Below are positions 1-10,781 of a DNA stretch of 64,000 bases, piece after piece. The translations under genes and the position numbers were made by a program. Numbering within the stretch: the first letter of the stretch is position 1; each line of letters opens with the position of its first letter. A model generated the notes under the pieces. The model was not told the DNA's origin and did not search any database. It saw only the letters and a list, made by a program, of their open reading frames with translations. The DNA is from Vreelandella zhanjiangensis DSM 21076 (GTDB lineage: Bacteria; Pseudomonadota; Gammaproteobacteria; Pseudomonadales; Halomonadaceae), in NCBI RefSeq assembly GCF_000377665.1, contig NZ_KB898647.1, forward strand, positions 189,559 through 253,558. The letters are read 5' to 3'.

Positions 1-2
1 TG

Positions 3-872
3 CTGTTGGAAGGCATTTTTAGTGCTGATGAGCTGCCGCTGGTAGACCGCTATGGGTTGTGGACGGCCGTGCATAGCGCGTGGCAAGTTGAAGCGCTGAT
101 GGCATTTTCGCCTAGCCAGCCGATTCCCGTTTGGTTGAAGGTTGATTCGGGCATGCATCGACTGGGGTTTGATGTAGATAAAGCTCAGGCTGTCTGGCAG
201 CGTTTGGTCAATGCGCCTCAAGTGACTGCGCTGCACTTGATGAGCCATTTTGCGACGGCGGATGCGAGCGACGGGCGCTATTTCAACCAGCAGATGCAGC
301 ACGTGCAGACGCTGGCAAAAGCGCTTGATGCGCCCTTATGCCTGGCTAATTCACCTGCCACACTTGCCTGGCCTGCCGCGCATGGCGACTGGAATCGCCC
401 TGGAATTATGCTGTACGGCAGCGACCCGCTGGAAGCTGCCAACGACATCACCCGGCAGTTGCGCCCAGTGATGAGCTTGCGCTCGGAAATTATTGCCCTA
501 CGTGAGCTGGATGAAGGCGAGCAGGTAGGTTATGCGGGACGCTGGCGCGCCAAGCGTCGTTCGCGTATTGCCGTGGTCGCTGCGGGCTATGGCGACGGCT
601 ATGATCGTCACGCGGTGGATGGTACGCCGGTGCTGGTCAATGGGCAGCGCTGCGCTATCGCCGGTAAGGTGTCGATGGACATGCTGACCATCGACGTTAC
701 CGATTTGAAAGAGGCTGACATTGGCAGTGAGGTAGTGCTCTGGGGTACCGCAAGCACAGGTGAACTGCTGCCAGTCGACGAGGTGGCAGGCTACTGCGAT
801 GCGATAAGTTATACTTTGCTGGCCGGGGTGTTGCCACGCGTACCCAGACGTTATCAAGAGTCCTTAGTGTAG
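3..872 (+). CDS. alr: Alanine racemase, C-terminal part (cut by window edge)
   Basis: PLP-dependent enzyme that converts L-alanine to D-alanine for peptidoglycan. The reading frame is open from the first bases, so the start lies outside the window. About 290 residues remain of a protein that is usually near 360, so the N-terminal PLP-lysine segment is missing here. Seen: the barrel motif VDSGMHRLG, NSPATL, RPGIMLYG, and the C-terminal domain with VGYAGRW (the catalytic tyrosine region), VAAGYGDGY and GKVSMDMLTIDV. lpxL starts 9 bases after the stop, so the two genes may be co-transcribed. Confidence 0.95.
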   Translation: MLEGIFSADELPLVDRYGLWTAVHSAWQVEALMAFSPSQPIPVWLKVDSGMHRLGFDVDKAQAVWQRLVNAPQVTALHLMSHFATADASDGRYFNQQMQHVQTLAKALDAPLCLANSPATLAWPAAHGDWNRPGIMLYGSDPLEAANDITRQLRPVMSLRSEIIALRELDEGEQVGYAGRWRAKRRSRIAVVAAGYGDGYDRHAVDGTPVLVNGQRCAIAGKVSMDMLTIDVTDLKEADIGSEVVLWGTASTGELLPVDEVAGYCDAISYTLLAGVLPRVPRRYQESLV

Positions 873-881
873 GTGGTACGT

Positions 882-1796
882 ATGTCGAAAAAAGAATACC
901 CACGTTCGTTTGCCCATCCGCGCTACTGGGGCACCTGGCTTGCCATCGGCGCAATGTACGTAGCCGCCTGGTTGCCTTGGGGCGTCAAACTTTGGGTGGG
1001 AAAGATCATCGGGTTACTCGCGTGGCGCTTTGCCAAGCGTCGGCGTGATATTACTGCCACCAATCTGGCGCTGTGTTTTCCAGAAAAAAGTGCCGATGAA
1101 CAGCGCAAACTAGTGAAAGATACCTTTATTGCTAACGGTATTGGCCTGGTCGAAACGGCCACCGGCTGGTGTCGCAAAGCCGAAGGGTTTCGTCATCGCG
1201 TGGCTTATCATGGTCAGGAGCATCTGGCGCATGCCAAAGCGCAGGGAAAGGGCGTGCTGGTCGTTGGTATCCACTTCTCCACGCTAGATTTGGGCGGAGC
1301 GCTGCATTCGCTGTTTTTCCCTGCGGATGTGGTTTATCGGCCACACAATAACCCACTTTTTGAGCGCTTCATGACCCGCGCTCGGTCACGCATTTTCGGT
1401 CAGGCGATTGATCGGCACGACCTGCGAGGCGTGGTGCGGCGTATCAAGGCCGGACATATTGTCTGGTACTCACCGGATCAGGATTTCGGTCGCGATGTCA
1501 GCGTGTTTGCACCGCTGTTTGGTCAGCAGGCGGCCACCATCCGTCTGACATCAAAAATCGCCAGGATGACCGGGGCGCCGGTAGTGCCGTTGATGTTTCA
1601 CCGTAATCCCGATAACCGCACCTATACCATCGAGTGCTTGCCAGCGTTCGAGAACTTCCCAAGTAGGGATGAAGTGCTGGACGCCACTCGGGTGAATCAG
1701 TTTATCGAGCGGGCGATTCGCAAGCACCCTGAACAATACCTGTGGCTGCACCGGCGTTTCAAGACCCGTCCTGAAGGGGAAGAGGGGTTCTATTAA
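882..1796 (+). CDS. lpxL: Lipid A biosynthesis lauroyl-type acyltransferase
   Basis: Inner-membrane acyltransferase that adds a secondary acyl chain to the Kdo2-lipid A precursor. Seen: a hydrophobic N-terminal anchor (about residues 15-40), the HX4D catalytic motif in GIHFSTLDLGG, VVYRPHNNPLFE, VWYSPDQDFG and the C-terminal signature QYLWLHRRFKTRPEG. These match LpxL/HtrB better than LpxM. The 304-residue length is normal. I chose ATG 882 because AGGTGG (871-876) sits at good spacing; a GTG at 873 is in frame but has no such site. Acyl chain choice cannot be read from sequence. Confidence 0.92.
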   Translation: MSKKEYPRSFAHPRYWGTWLAIGAMYVAAWLPWGVKLWVGKIIGLLAWRFAKRRRDITATNLALCFPEKSADEQRKLVKDTFIANGIGLVETATGWCRKAEGFRHRVAYHGQEHLAHAKAQGKGVLVVGIHFSTLDLGGALHSLFFPADVVYRPHNNPLFERFMTRARSRIFGQAIDRHDLRGVVRRIKAGHIVWYSPDQDFGRDVSVFAPLFGQQAATIRLTSKIARMTGAPVVPLMFHRNPDNRTYTIECLPAFENFPSRDEVLDATRVNQFIERAIRKHPEQYLWLHRRFKTRPEGEEGFY

Positions 1797-1808
1797 CCCT
1801 TGTATGAA

Positions 1809-1829
1809 GCCTCTCACTAATCGAGAGGC
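1809..1829 (+). terminator. Short hairpin after lpxL
   Basis: A 7-bp perfect inverted repeat (GCCTCTC/GAGAGGC) lies 12 bases after the lpxL stop. No T-run follows it, so it may be a weak or Rho-assisted 3' end rather than a classical terminator. Confidence 0.35.
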
Positions 1830-2007
1830 GGTCTTGAGCAACCCTACGCGGGGGCACTGTTAATACCTCCTTGTACGCTACTTTCGCCATCTGACCGCCA
1901 TGGATGGCGGAAATGCCGGAAATGTCAGGAACTGTTTTCCGGCCTTGGCGAAAGACCCCCGCTACGGGTTACTCAAGACCACGCTACCTGTGACAGGTAC
2001 TATCAGC

Positions 2008-2035
2008 AAAAAGCCGACTCGCGTCGGCTTTTTTT
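2008..2035. terminator. Bidirectional intrinsic terminator, lpxL/speD
   Basis: An 11-bp stem (AAAAAGCCGAC with GTCGGCTTTTT, loop TCGC) has A-rich and T-rich flanks, so it can work on both strands. It lies 14 bases beyond the speD stop on the minus strand and also backs up plus-strand transcription from lpxL. The stretch 1830-2007 shows nothing else I recognise. Confidence 0.85.
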
Positions 2036-2049
2036 CGTCTACTCGGCGA

Positions 2050-2844
2050 TTAGTCGAGGTTGCGCGAGTAGAAGATTTCCAGCATCTCTTTACGCAGACG
2101 GCTCTCGATGTCGCGGGCCTCTTCAAAGGTAATATCGCGACGCGAAGTGCCGAACAGGTAATTATCGAGTTCGAAATCCTTGAGCAGCATCTTGGTATGG
2201 AACATGTTGTCTTGATACACGTTCACATCCATCATTTGATACGCTTGCTTGGTATCTTCTGCCAAGTAGTCCTGGATCGAAGCAATATTGTGATCGATAA
2301 ACAGCTTTTTGCCATCCACATCGCGTGTGAAGCCACGCACACGGTAGTCCATGGTCACGATGTCGGAATCAAAACTGTGGATCAGGTAATTAAGCGCTTT
2401 CAGCGGGCTGATATGGCCACACGTTGAAACATCGATATCCAGGCGGAACGTACTGATGCCGTTATCGGGATGCGACTCCGGATAGCTATGTACGGTGACA
2501 TGGCTTTTATCCAGGTGGGCAACCACGGTTTCAGGCAAGGGGCCCGGGCCTGGTTCCGTTTGCTCTGGATTGGCCTCATCAAGCTCATGCTCAGCGATGA
2601 GGATGGTGACGCTCGCTCCGTGAGGTTCATAATCCTGACGGGCGATGTTTAGCACATGCGCACCGATAATATTGGTGACATCTTTCAAGATCTGCGTCAG
2701 CCGTTCGGCATTGTAAAGCTCATCGATATAGTCGATATAAGCTGCACGCTGCTCTTCGGTTTTGGCATAACAGATGTCGTAAATATTAAAGCTCAACGAG
2801 CTTGTCAGGTTATTAAACCCGTGGAGTCGGAGATTATCTGTCAT
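2050..2844 (-). CDS. speD: S-adenosylmethionine decarboxylase proenzyme
   Basis: Pyruvoyl enzyme that decarboxylates SAM to supply aminopropyl groups for spermidine. Length (264 aa) equals the E. coli SpeD type. Seen: N-terminal LHGFNNLT and [12 protein letters not shown], the self-cleavage site LDKSH with Ser114 as the residue expected to become the pyruvoyl group, [27 protein letters not shown] and [18 protein letters not shown] stands about 8 bases before the ATG. No speE is adjacent, so the spermidine synthase must be elsewhere. Confidence 0.97.
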   Translation of the reverse strand: MTDNLRLHGFNNLTSSLSFNIYDICYAKTEEQRAAYIDYIDELYNAERLTQILKDVTNIIGAHVLNIARQDYEPHGASVTILIAEHELDEANPEQTEPGPGPLPETVVAHLDKSHVTVHSYPESHPDNGISTFRLDIDVSTCGHISPLKALNYLIHSFDSDIVTMDYRVRGFTRDVDGKKLFIDHNIASIQDYLAEDTKQAYQMMDVNVYQDNMFHTKMLLKDFELDNYLFGTSRRDITFEEARDIESRLRKEMLEIFYSRNLD

Positions 2845-3082
2845 GTCCGAACCTCCCTATGGCAGATGAAAATACCCCGACGAGCCAGCGCCGGAACCGA
2901 AAAGTACCTATTGCTACCCTCGCAACACCGCTTATATAAACGCGTAGGCAAGACAGTAGGGGGTAATACAAGCCGGCGTATTATGCCCGGCCCTGACGCG
3001 CTATGCATCCGACCGATGCATTTTTTTAACTTATCAGGCGTGACGGGCCGTAAGGGCAGGCGCTGGGCGCTACTCGCGTGGC

Positions 3083-3502
3083 TCAAGCTTCTTTGATCTC
3101 AAACGAGTGGGTAATCTCAACACCGCCTTTAACCAGCATGATGGAAGCGCTGCAGTATTTTTCTGCGGAAAGCTCTACCGCGCGTGCAACCTGCTTCTCT
3201 TTTAGCGCCCGGCCAGTGACCACGAAATGCACATGAATCTTGGTAAATACCGCAGGCACTTCGTCAGCGCGCTCAGCGTCGAGTTCGGCAACGCAGTCGG
3301 TGACATCCGCGCGCGCTTTATCCAGAATATTCAGGATATCAAACGCGGTGCAGCTACCCATGCCCATCAGCAGCATTTCCATAGGGCGCGGGCCCGTATT
3401 GCGGCCGCCGTGGTCGGGTGGGCCGTCAATGATAACGCTATGCCCGCTACCTGACTCCGCGACAAACTGACGACCATCTGTCCATTTTACCTTTGCTTTC
3501 AC
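3083..3502 (-). CDS. OsmC family protein, YhfA type
   Basis: Small OsmC-fold protein. The family reduces organic hydroperoxides through two cysteines, but the YhfA branch has no firmly assigned substrate. Seen: PRPMEMLLMGMGSC with Cys51 and SAEKYCSASIML with Cys117, the expected redox pair, in a 139-residue protein of normal length. It starts with GTG at 3502 preceded by GAGGAG. The 238 bases between it and speD contain no gene. Confidence 0.9.
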   Translation of the reverse strand: MKAKVKWTDGRQFVAESGSGHSVIIDGPPDHGGRNTGPRPMEMLLMGMGSCTAFDILNILDKARADVTDCVAELDAERADEVPAVFTKIHVHFVVTGRALKEKQVARAVELSAEKYCSASIMLVKGGVEITHSFEIKEA

Positions 3503-3557
3503 GTAGCTCTCCTCATCTAGGCAACGACAGGTAAGTCGCGCAGCATAACATTTCTAT

Positions 3558-3590
3558 GCCGGGGCGCACTGCTTGAATCCTCGCCCCGGC
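3558..3590 (-). terminator. Inverted repeat downstream of murU
   Basis: A GC-rich 9-bp stem (GCCGGGGCG/CGCCCCGGC, 15-base loop) lies just past the murU stop on the minus strand. It lacks a T-run on that side, so it is only a likely 3' end or processing structure. Confidence 0.45.
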
Positions 3591-3609
3591 GTTCTTTGAT
3601 AGGTGATGG

Positions 3610-5276
<1,667 letters not shown>

Positions 5277-5311
5277 GCAAGCTCCTTGCTGGTCGGGCAT
5301 CATGCGGGCTG

Positions 5312-5317
5312 TATAAT
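5312..5317 (+). promoter_or_regulatory. Probable -10 element of the lptD promoter
   Basis: A perfect TATAAT lies 29 bases before the lptD ATG in the 70-bp amgK/lptD divergent region. No clear -35 is visible (TTGCTG at 5286 would give a long 20-bp spacer), so only the -10 is claimed. Confidence 0.6.
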
Positions 5318-5346
5318 ACCTATTCTGGATGCCAAGGATAACGAAC

Positions 5347-7794
5347 ATGGGCAAGCGATTTTCGCGCACTTTACCGGTTGCGCATACGCTGATGGGCAGT
5401 TTGCTCGCGGGCGCCTCGTTTTCGGCGGTGGCGCAGGATCAAACGCTGCCCGCCGAAGCACTCGACTGGCAGGCCTGGGAGCAGGGGGAAGCGTCACAAC
5501 AATTATGCCGTGGGCGCTATGTGATGCCCGGCTACCGGTTGCCCGCTGAGCAAGACCCGGAGACGCTGTCGGTTGAAACGCAAGAAGCGGATTATGCCTC
5601 CGACGGTGAAGCACTGCTACGCGGTGATGTGGTATTAAGGCGCGCCAACACCGAGCTTGAAGCCGACCGCATTTTTCTACCTGCCAACCGCGAGCAGGTA
5701 GATGCCGAGGGAAACCTTGCGCTGCGCGATGGTCAGGCCCTGCTGCGTGGCGATAGTGCGACCCTGATGCTCAACGAGGACCGGGGCACTATAAACAATA
5801 GCCACTATGTGCTGTATGAAGCGCATATGCGTGGTCAGGCAAACCAGCTTGAGCAGACGGGCGAATCCCAGTATCGCCTGCATGATGCGTCCTTCACGGC
5901 GTGTGATCCCGGTGCTAATACCTGGCAATTGGTGAGTAGCGATATCCGGCTGGATCAGGCCAAAGGCTTCGGCACCGCACGACATGCACGCCTGGAAGTA
6001 AAAGACGTGCCTATCTTTTACTGGCCGTGGCTGCGCTTTCCAATTGATGATAATCGCCATACGGGCTTGCTGGCACCAGCGATCGGTTTCTCCTCGGATG
6101 GCTTTGATTACGCCCAGCCGTTTTACTGGAATATTGCCCCTAACCACGATGCCACCATTACGCCGCGCTGGATGACCGATCGTGGTTTGCTGCTTAACGG
6201 TGAATACCGCTACCTGTTTTCCGAGAGTGCCGGCACCGTCGAGGGCGGTTACTTAAGTAGTGATGATGGCGGTACCAGCGGCGATAACCGCTTTGCCGGT
6301 CAGGATCGCTGGTATATCGATGCGCAGCATGCCGGACGTATCAATAACCGCAGTAATTACCGTTTGCGCTATGGTGCAGCCAGTGACGGCCGCTATTTTG
6401 ATGATTTCGGCGGCCAGTTCGGAGATAGTGACCGGGTCAGTATGGAAAGGCTTGCCCAGGTAGACTATCAAGGCGAGCGCTGGCAGCTGGACGCCCGTGC
6501 ACAGGGCTTCCAGCGCCTTGAAGACCCGCTCAATGATACCGACAAGCCGTTTTATCGCCTGCCCAGTTTGACCGCCAATTCCAACTGGCAGCTGGGTAGC
6601 GGAATCTATAGCGAATGGCGCTCCAATGTTACTTACTTCTGGCGGGATGTGGATGAGCGCCGCGTACCCGAACAAGAAGCCGCGACCGGTAGCCGTTTGC
6701 ACTTGACGCCCGCGGTCGGCTGGCGTGCCGAGAACAGTTGGGGGTATGTAGAGCCGCGTACCGAGCTTTGGCATACGACGTATGATCTGGATTATGGCGA
6801 GCGGGAAACCGATCGGGGTACGACCCCCAGCCGCAGCATAGCGGTTACCTCGGTGGATAGTGGCCTGGTATTTGAGCGCGAACTGGAGCTGGGAAGCCGT
6901 GATTATCGGCAAACTCTGGAACCGCGCCTCAACTACGCCTATGTGCCGCGTACCAACCAGACCCAGCTACCCGATTTCGATAGTCGTGAGCGTGCGTTCT
7001 CCTGGGATCAGCTGTGGTCACCTCACCGATTTTCCGGAGCCGACCGGGTCGGTGACCTGAATCGCGTATCGTTGGGCGTGCAGTCGCGCTTGATTGAAGA
7101 CAGCAGCGGTCGGGACCGTTTGACGTTCGGGGTTGGGCAAAGCGTCTATTTTGCCGAGCGCCGCATCGATAGTGAAGGGGACCCGGACACACTGCCTGCG
7201 CGTCCCGAAGAAGACCCTAACGTCAATCCGCAGCGCTACTATCAGGCCACGCGTGATCGCTCGCCGCTGGTCACCCGGCTGGACTGGCAGATCAATGACC
7301 GCTGGAGTACGGGCTACGAGTGGCTTTACGATGACCATCGCGAACAGACCGAGCGCTCAAGCGTTGACGTCAATTATCGCCATCCGGCAGGCCATGTAGT
7401 GAACCTTGGGTACCGTTGGGAGATCGAAGGGTTTGATCCAGATTCGGTACCTGGCGATGACGGCTTTCGCAATTACAACCGCGAAGAGTGGGATCTGTCG
7501 TTCGCCTGGAAAGCCAATACCAGGATTGATTTGATTGGCCGCTACCTTCACGATCAAACCAACGACCGTGCGCTTGAACAAATGGCCGGCGTACAGTGGA
7601 ACGACTGCTGCTATGGTGTGCAGCTTGTCTGGCGTGAGTGGGTAGATGATAACGATACGGCACGCATTGAAGATGACTTTAACGATCGCGGGCTATTTTT
7701 ACGCTTTGTATTCCGTGGCTTAGGTGGCGTTGGCCAGCAGGCCGATAGCTATTTTGAACGGACCATTCCGGGTTACCGTCCTACGCCTTTGTAA
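5347..7794 (+). CDS. lptD: LPS-assembly protein LptD
   Basis: Outer-membrane beta-barrel that, with lipoprotein LptE, inserts lipopolysaccharide into the outer leaflet. Seen: signal peptide ending near residue 30 (SFSAVAQ), an OstA-type jellyroll of repeated strands (about 75-230: LLRGDVVLRRANTELEADRI), the conserved DVPIFYWPWLRFPID and TGLLAPAIG, then a long barrel. Cysteines fall in the N-terminal part and in the C-terminal DCCYG, where the disulfides of this family form. About 815 residues, normal. ATG 5347 has AAGGAT upstream. It leads the surA-pdxA-rsmA-apaG gene order typical of gammaproteobacteria. Confidence 0.95.
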   Translation: MGKRFSRTLPVAHTLMGSLLAGASFSAVAQDQTLPAEALDWQAWEQGEASQQLCRGRYVMPGYRLPAEQDPETLSVETQEADYASDGEALLRGDVVLRRANTELEADRIFLPANREQVDAEGNLALRDGQALLRGDSATLMLNEDRGTINNSHYVLYEAHMRGQANQLEQTGESQYRLHDASFTACDPGANTWQLVSSDIRLDQAKGFGTARHARLEVKDVPIFYWPWLRFPIDDNRHTGLLAPAIGFSSDGFDYAQPFYWNIAPNHDATITPRWMTDRGLLLNGEYRYLFSESAGTVEGGYLSSDDGGTSGDNRFAGQDRWYIDAQHAGRINNRSNYRLRYGAASDGRYFDDFGGQFGDSDRVSMERLAQVDYQGERWQLDARAQGFQRLEDPLNDTDKPFYRLPSLTANSNWQLGSGIYSEWRSNVTYFWRDVDERRVPEQEAATGSRLHLTPAVGWRAENSWGYVEPRTELWHTTYDLDYGERETDRGTTPSRSIAVTSVDSGLVFERELELGSRDYRQTLEPRLNYAYVPRTNQTQLPDFDSRERAFSWDQLWSPHRFSGADRVGDLNRVSLGVQSRLIEDSSGRDRLTFGVGQSVYFAERRIDSEGDPDTLPARPEEDPNVNPQRYYQATRDRSPLVTRLDWQINDRWSTGYEWLYDDHREQTERSSVDVNYRHPAGHVVNLGYRWEIEGFDPDSVPGDDGFRNYNREEWDLSFAWKANTRIDLIGRYLHDQTNDRALEQMAGVQWNDCCYGVQLVWREWVDDNDTARIEDDFNDRGLFLRFVFRGLGGVGQQADSYFERTIPGYRPTPL

Positions 7795-7829
7795 TGACGT
7801 TCTTGAATGGCGACTGAAAGAGACCTTTT

Positions 7830-8855
7830 ATGAAGACCAGAAATACGCTGCTAGCCCATGCAAAAATCGTATCGGCCACGGGTGTCATGGCCCTTTGCAT
7901 TGGTGCCGGTGCGCTCGTTACGCCGCTTGTATCGCAGGCGCAAGATTTTGCGTCTACCCAGCGCCAGCCGATCGATAGCGTCGTCGCCGTGGTAAACGAG
8001 GGCGTTATCATGCGTAGCGAGCTTGATGGCCGGGTTGCCCAAATACAGCAGCAGGCCCAGGCGCAGGGCGGCTCGCTTCCGGCGCGCTCAGCGCTTGAAG
8101 CCCAAGTGCTTGAGCGGATGATCATGGATGAAATCCAGATGCAGCTAGCCCGCCGCAGCAACTTGAGCGTTGATGATACTGAGCTTAACCGTCAGCTACG
8201 CACGATTGCTGAATCCAACGATATGACCTTGGAGCAGTTTGCTGACGAGGTGGAATCTGAAGGCATGACGCTTGCCGACGTACGTGAAGATATCCGCCGT
8301 GAAATGCTGATGCGCCAAGTGCAGCAACGTCAGGTAGGTCAGCGCGTATCGGTAAGCGACCGCGATGTGCAGCGTGTGCTGGAACAGCAGGGCAGCCAGG
8401 CGAGCGATCAGGCATTTGTCGAAGAAATCCGTGCGCGCCACATTCTGATAGAGCTGACGCCGACGCGCAGCGAAGATCAGGCCCGCGCGCGTGCCCAAGA
8501 AGCTCGCCAGCGTCTACAGCAAGGCGCTGATTTTGCGTCAGTGGCGCGTGAGTTTAGCGATGATCGCGGCAGCGCCCTCAACGGCGGCGAACTTGGCTGG
8601 GTACGGCCTGGTCAAACCGTTCCAGCGTTTGAGCAGGCGATGCAGTCACTGAACGTTAACCAGATTTCTGAGCCCGTGCGTTCTCAGTTTGGTTATCACG
8701 TTATCGAAGTAGAAGAGCGTCGTCGTCAGAATGTCACCGAAGAGAGTCGTCGCGAGCAGATTCGCCAGGCGATTTTCCAGCGCCGTGCCAACGAAGAACT
8801 GCAAACCTGGCAGCAGGAAATTCGCTCGGAAGCCTTTGTGGATATTCGTCTCTAA
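7830..8855 (+). CDS. surA: Periplasmic chaperone SurA, single-parvulin form
   Basis: Periplasmic chaperone/peptidyl-prolyl isomerase for outer-membrane proteins such as LptD. Seen: a signal peptide ending near VSQAQ, the SurA N-terminal domain (about 45-180, starting IDSVVAVVNEGVIMRSEL), one parvulin domain (about 200-300: IRARHILIEL, GELGWVRPGQTVPAFE, SQFGYHVIEV) and a C-terminal helix. At 341 residues it is near 90 shorter than E. coli SurA, because only one parvulin module is present; it resembles the second, catalytically active one. The stop overlaps the pdxA start by one base (TAATG). Confidence 0.92.
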   Translation: MKTRNTLLAHAKIVSATGVMALCIGAGALVTPLVSQAQDFASTQRQPIDSVVAVVNEGVIMRSELDGRVAQIQQQAQAQGGSLPARSALEAQVLERMIMDEIQMQLARRSNLSVDDTELNRQLRTIAESNDMTLEQFADEVESEGMTLADVREDIRREMLMRQVQQRQVGQRVSVSDRDVQRVLEQQGSQASDQAFVEEIRARHILIELTPTRSEDQARARAQEARQRLQQGADFASVAREFSDDRGSALNGGELGWVRPGQTVPAFEQAMQSLNVNQISEPVRSQFGYHVIEVEERRRQNVTEESRREQIRQAIFQRRANEELQTWQQEIRSEAFVDIRL

Positions 8856-9907
8856 TGACTCAAAACGCTGGCCTGCCGCTGCTGATCACTACCGGCGAAC
8901 CCGCGGGCGTTGGGCCTGAACTGGTGCTGATGTTAGCGTCGCAGGGCAACCTGCCTGAACAGACCGTGGCGATCGGCGATGTAGATATGCTGCGCCAGCG
9001 TGCGGCTGAGCTTGCGCTTGATGTAACGCTGGTGGAAGCCCGTCCCGGTGAGCCGGTCAAGGCATCGGCTGGCAAGCTTCCGGTATGGCCGGTCGCACTC
9101 AAGGAGCCTGCGATGCCGGGAGTACTTAATCCGGCTAACGCAGGGTACGTGCTGGCAACGCTCGAACTGGCTGTTAACGCATGTATGGCCGTTCAGGCGG
9201 CGGCTATCGTTACGGCGCCGCTGCATAAGGGCGTAATTATCGAAGGCGGCTATCCAGACTTTACCGGGCATACGGAGTGGCTGCGCGATGCCTGTGGCGT
9301 CGATGAGGTGGTCATGATGTTGGCAACCGATGCGGCACTTCATGCACAGGCACCTGATTGGCAGGGCAGCGGTGATTTGCGCGTTGCCTTAGTGACTACG
9401 CACCTGCCGCTGCGCCACGTCGCCGATGCGATTACCTTTGATCGGGTGACGCGTATTAGCCGTCTGCTGGCGGCCGACCTGAAACGCCAGTTTGGTATCG
9501 CATCGCCACGTATTGCAGTGTGCGGTTTAAACCCCCATGCGGGCGAGGACGGTCATCTTGGTCGTGAAGAGCTGGACACTATTATTCCAGCGCTTGAAGC
9601 CCTGCGTGCGGATGGACTTAAGATCGAAGGGCCACTGCCCGCTGATACCCTGTTTACCCCACGCCATTTGGCGGGTGTGGACGCCGTGCTTGCGATGTAT
9701 CATGACCAGGGCTTGGCAGTACTTAAATACGCTGGTTTTGGCCAGGCGGCCAATATTACCCTGGGCTTGCCGTTAGTGCGCACTTCGGTAGATCATGGCA
9801 CGGCGCTTGATCTGGCCGGTAAAGGTGTGGCCGACCCCGGTAGTCTGCGTATCGCGCTTTCGCTTGCACGACGCCTTGCCACTCAGCGGGCCAATGCTGC
9901 CTGCTAG
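8855..9907 (+). CDS. pdxA: 4-hydroxythreonine-4-phosphate dehydrogenase
   Basis: NAD-dependent enzyme of the DXP-dependent vitamin B6 pathway; its product is joined to DXP by PdxJ. Seen: the N-terminal TTGEPAGVGPEL, TAPLHKGVI, YPDFTGHTEWL with a metal-binding histidine, VALVTTHLPLRHV, GLNPHAGEDGHLG and MYHDQGLAVLKY with another metal histidine. 350 residues, slightly longer than the usual ~330. The start is coupled to surA through TAATG. Confidence 0.95.
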   Translation: MTQNAGLPLLITTGEPAGVGPELVLMLASQGNLPEQTVAIGDVDMLRQRAAELALDVTLVEARPGEPVKASAGKLPVWPVALKEPAMPGVLNPANAGYVLATLELAVNACMAVQAAAIVTAPLHKGVIIEGGYPDFTGHTEWLRDACGVDEVVMMLATDAALHAQAPDWQGSGDLRVALVTTHLPLRHVADAITFDRVTRISRLLAADLKRQFGIASPRIAVCGLNPHAGEDGHLGREELDTIIPALEALRADGLKIEGPLPADTLFTPRHLAGVDAVLAMYHDQGLAVLKYAGFGQAANITLGLPLVRTSVDHGTALDLAGKGVADPGSLRIALSLARRLATQRANAAC

Positions 9908-9950
9908 TCTTATGCTTCACGTTTGAAAAACCTCCAAGGAACTCTGTTAG

Positions 9951-10781
9951 ATGTCTCAAGTGCCCCAGCAGCACCGTGCTCGCAAACGCTTCGGTCAAAA
10001 CTTTCTACGTGACCTGGGTATCATCTCGCGTATTGTGCGCTCTATTGGGCCGCGGGAAGGCGACCGGCTGGTTGAAATTGGGCCAGGGCAGGGCGCGTTA
10101 ACCGCCCCTTTGCTTGAGGCCGCAGGGGGGCTTGAGGTGATTGAGCTGGACCGTGATTTGATTCCCGGTCTGCGGGTGCAGTTTTTCAACTATCCCGACT
10201 TTATTATTCATGAAGGCGACGCGCTGAAATTTGATTTTGCCGCGCTTAAAGGCGATGGCCCGGCCCTGCGCGTGGTCGGCAACCTGCCCTATAACATTTC
10301 AACGCCGTTGATTGTGCATTTGCTAACTGCCGGTAATGCCATCGCCGATATGCACTTCATGCTGCAAAAAGAAGTTGTCGAACGGCTCGCCGCTGAACCG
10401 GGCGGTACCGATTGGGGGCGGCTTTCGGTGATGGCGCAGTACTACTGCCAGGTGGATCAGCTGTTTATCGTCCCGCCCGAGGCCTTTGTTCCGCGTCCGA
10501 AAGTCGACTCAGCCATTGTGCGCCTCACGCCCCACGCTGCCTTACCGCATGTTGCCGATGACCCGGCGCTACTTTTTGAGCTGGTAAAGCTTGCATTTGG
10601 TCAACGGCGCAAGACCCTGCGCAATAATTTCAAAGGCCGCGTTAGCCCGGAAACCCTGGAAGAACTAGGGATTGATCCGGTGCGTCGTCCGCAAACGCTA
10701 ACCGTGGCCGAATATGTGGCCATTGCCAACCGCGTCGCGGCGGATGACGCGCTAAACGCTGGCGGGAGTGATATCGGGTGA
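9951..10781 (+). CDS. rsmA: 16S rRNA dimethyladenosine transferase
   Basis: SAM-dependent enzyme that dimethylates the two adjacent adenosines in the 3'-terminal helix of 16S rRNA (formerly KsgA). Seen: KRFGQNFLRD, the SAM-binding EIGPGQGALT, ELDRD, the catalytic NLPYNIS and the FVPRPKVDSAIVRL region. 276 residues, normal. It follows pdxA after 43 bases and its stop overlaps the apaG start by four bases. Confidence 0.96.
   Translation: MSQVPQQHRARKRFGQNFLRDLGIISRIVRSIGPREGDRLVEIGPGQGALTAPLLEAAGGLEVIELDRDLIPGLRVQFFNYPDFIIHEGDALKFDFAALKGDGPALRVVGNLPYNISTPLIVHLLTAGNAIADMHFMLQKEVVERLAAEPGGTDWGRLSVMAQYYCQVDQLFIVPPEAFVPRPKVDSAIVRLTPHAALPHVADDPALLFELVKLAFGQRRKTLRNNFKGRVSPETLEELGIDPVRRPQTLTVAEYVAIANRVAADDALNAGGSDIG

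Noticed and set aside
1900..2427. Plus-strand open frame of 175 codons
   Set aside because: It is antisense to speD for most of its length, spans a terminator and has no ribosome site or family match.
3003..3027. Hairpin with T-run (ATGCATC/GATGCAT) between speD and the OsmC gene
   Set aside because: The T-run is on the plus strand, where no gene ends. On the minus strand it would precede speD, so a terminator call is not supported.
6253..6912. Minus-strand frame of 219 codons inside lptD
   Set aside because: Shadow of the lptD coding pattern, with low-complexity Ile/Ala/Thr text and no homology I recognise.
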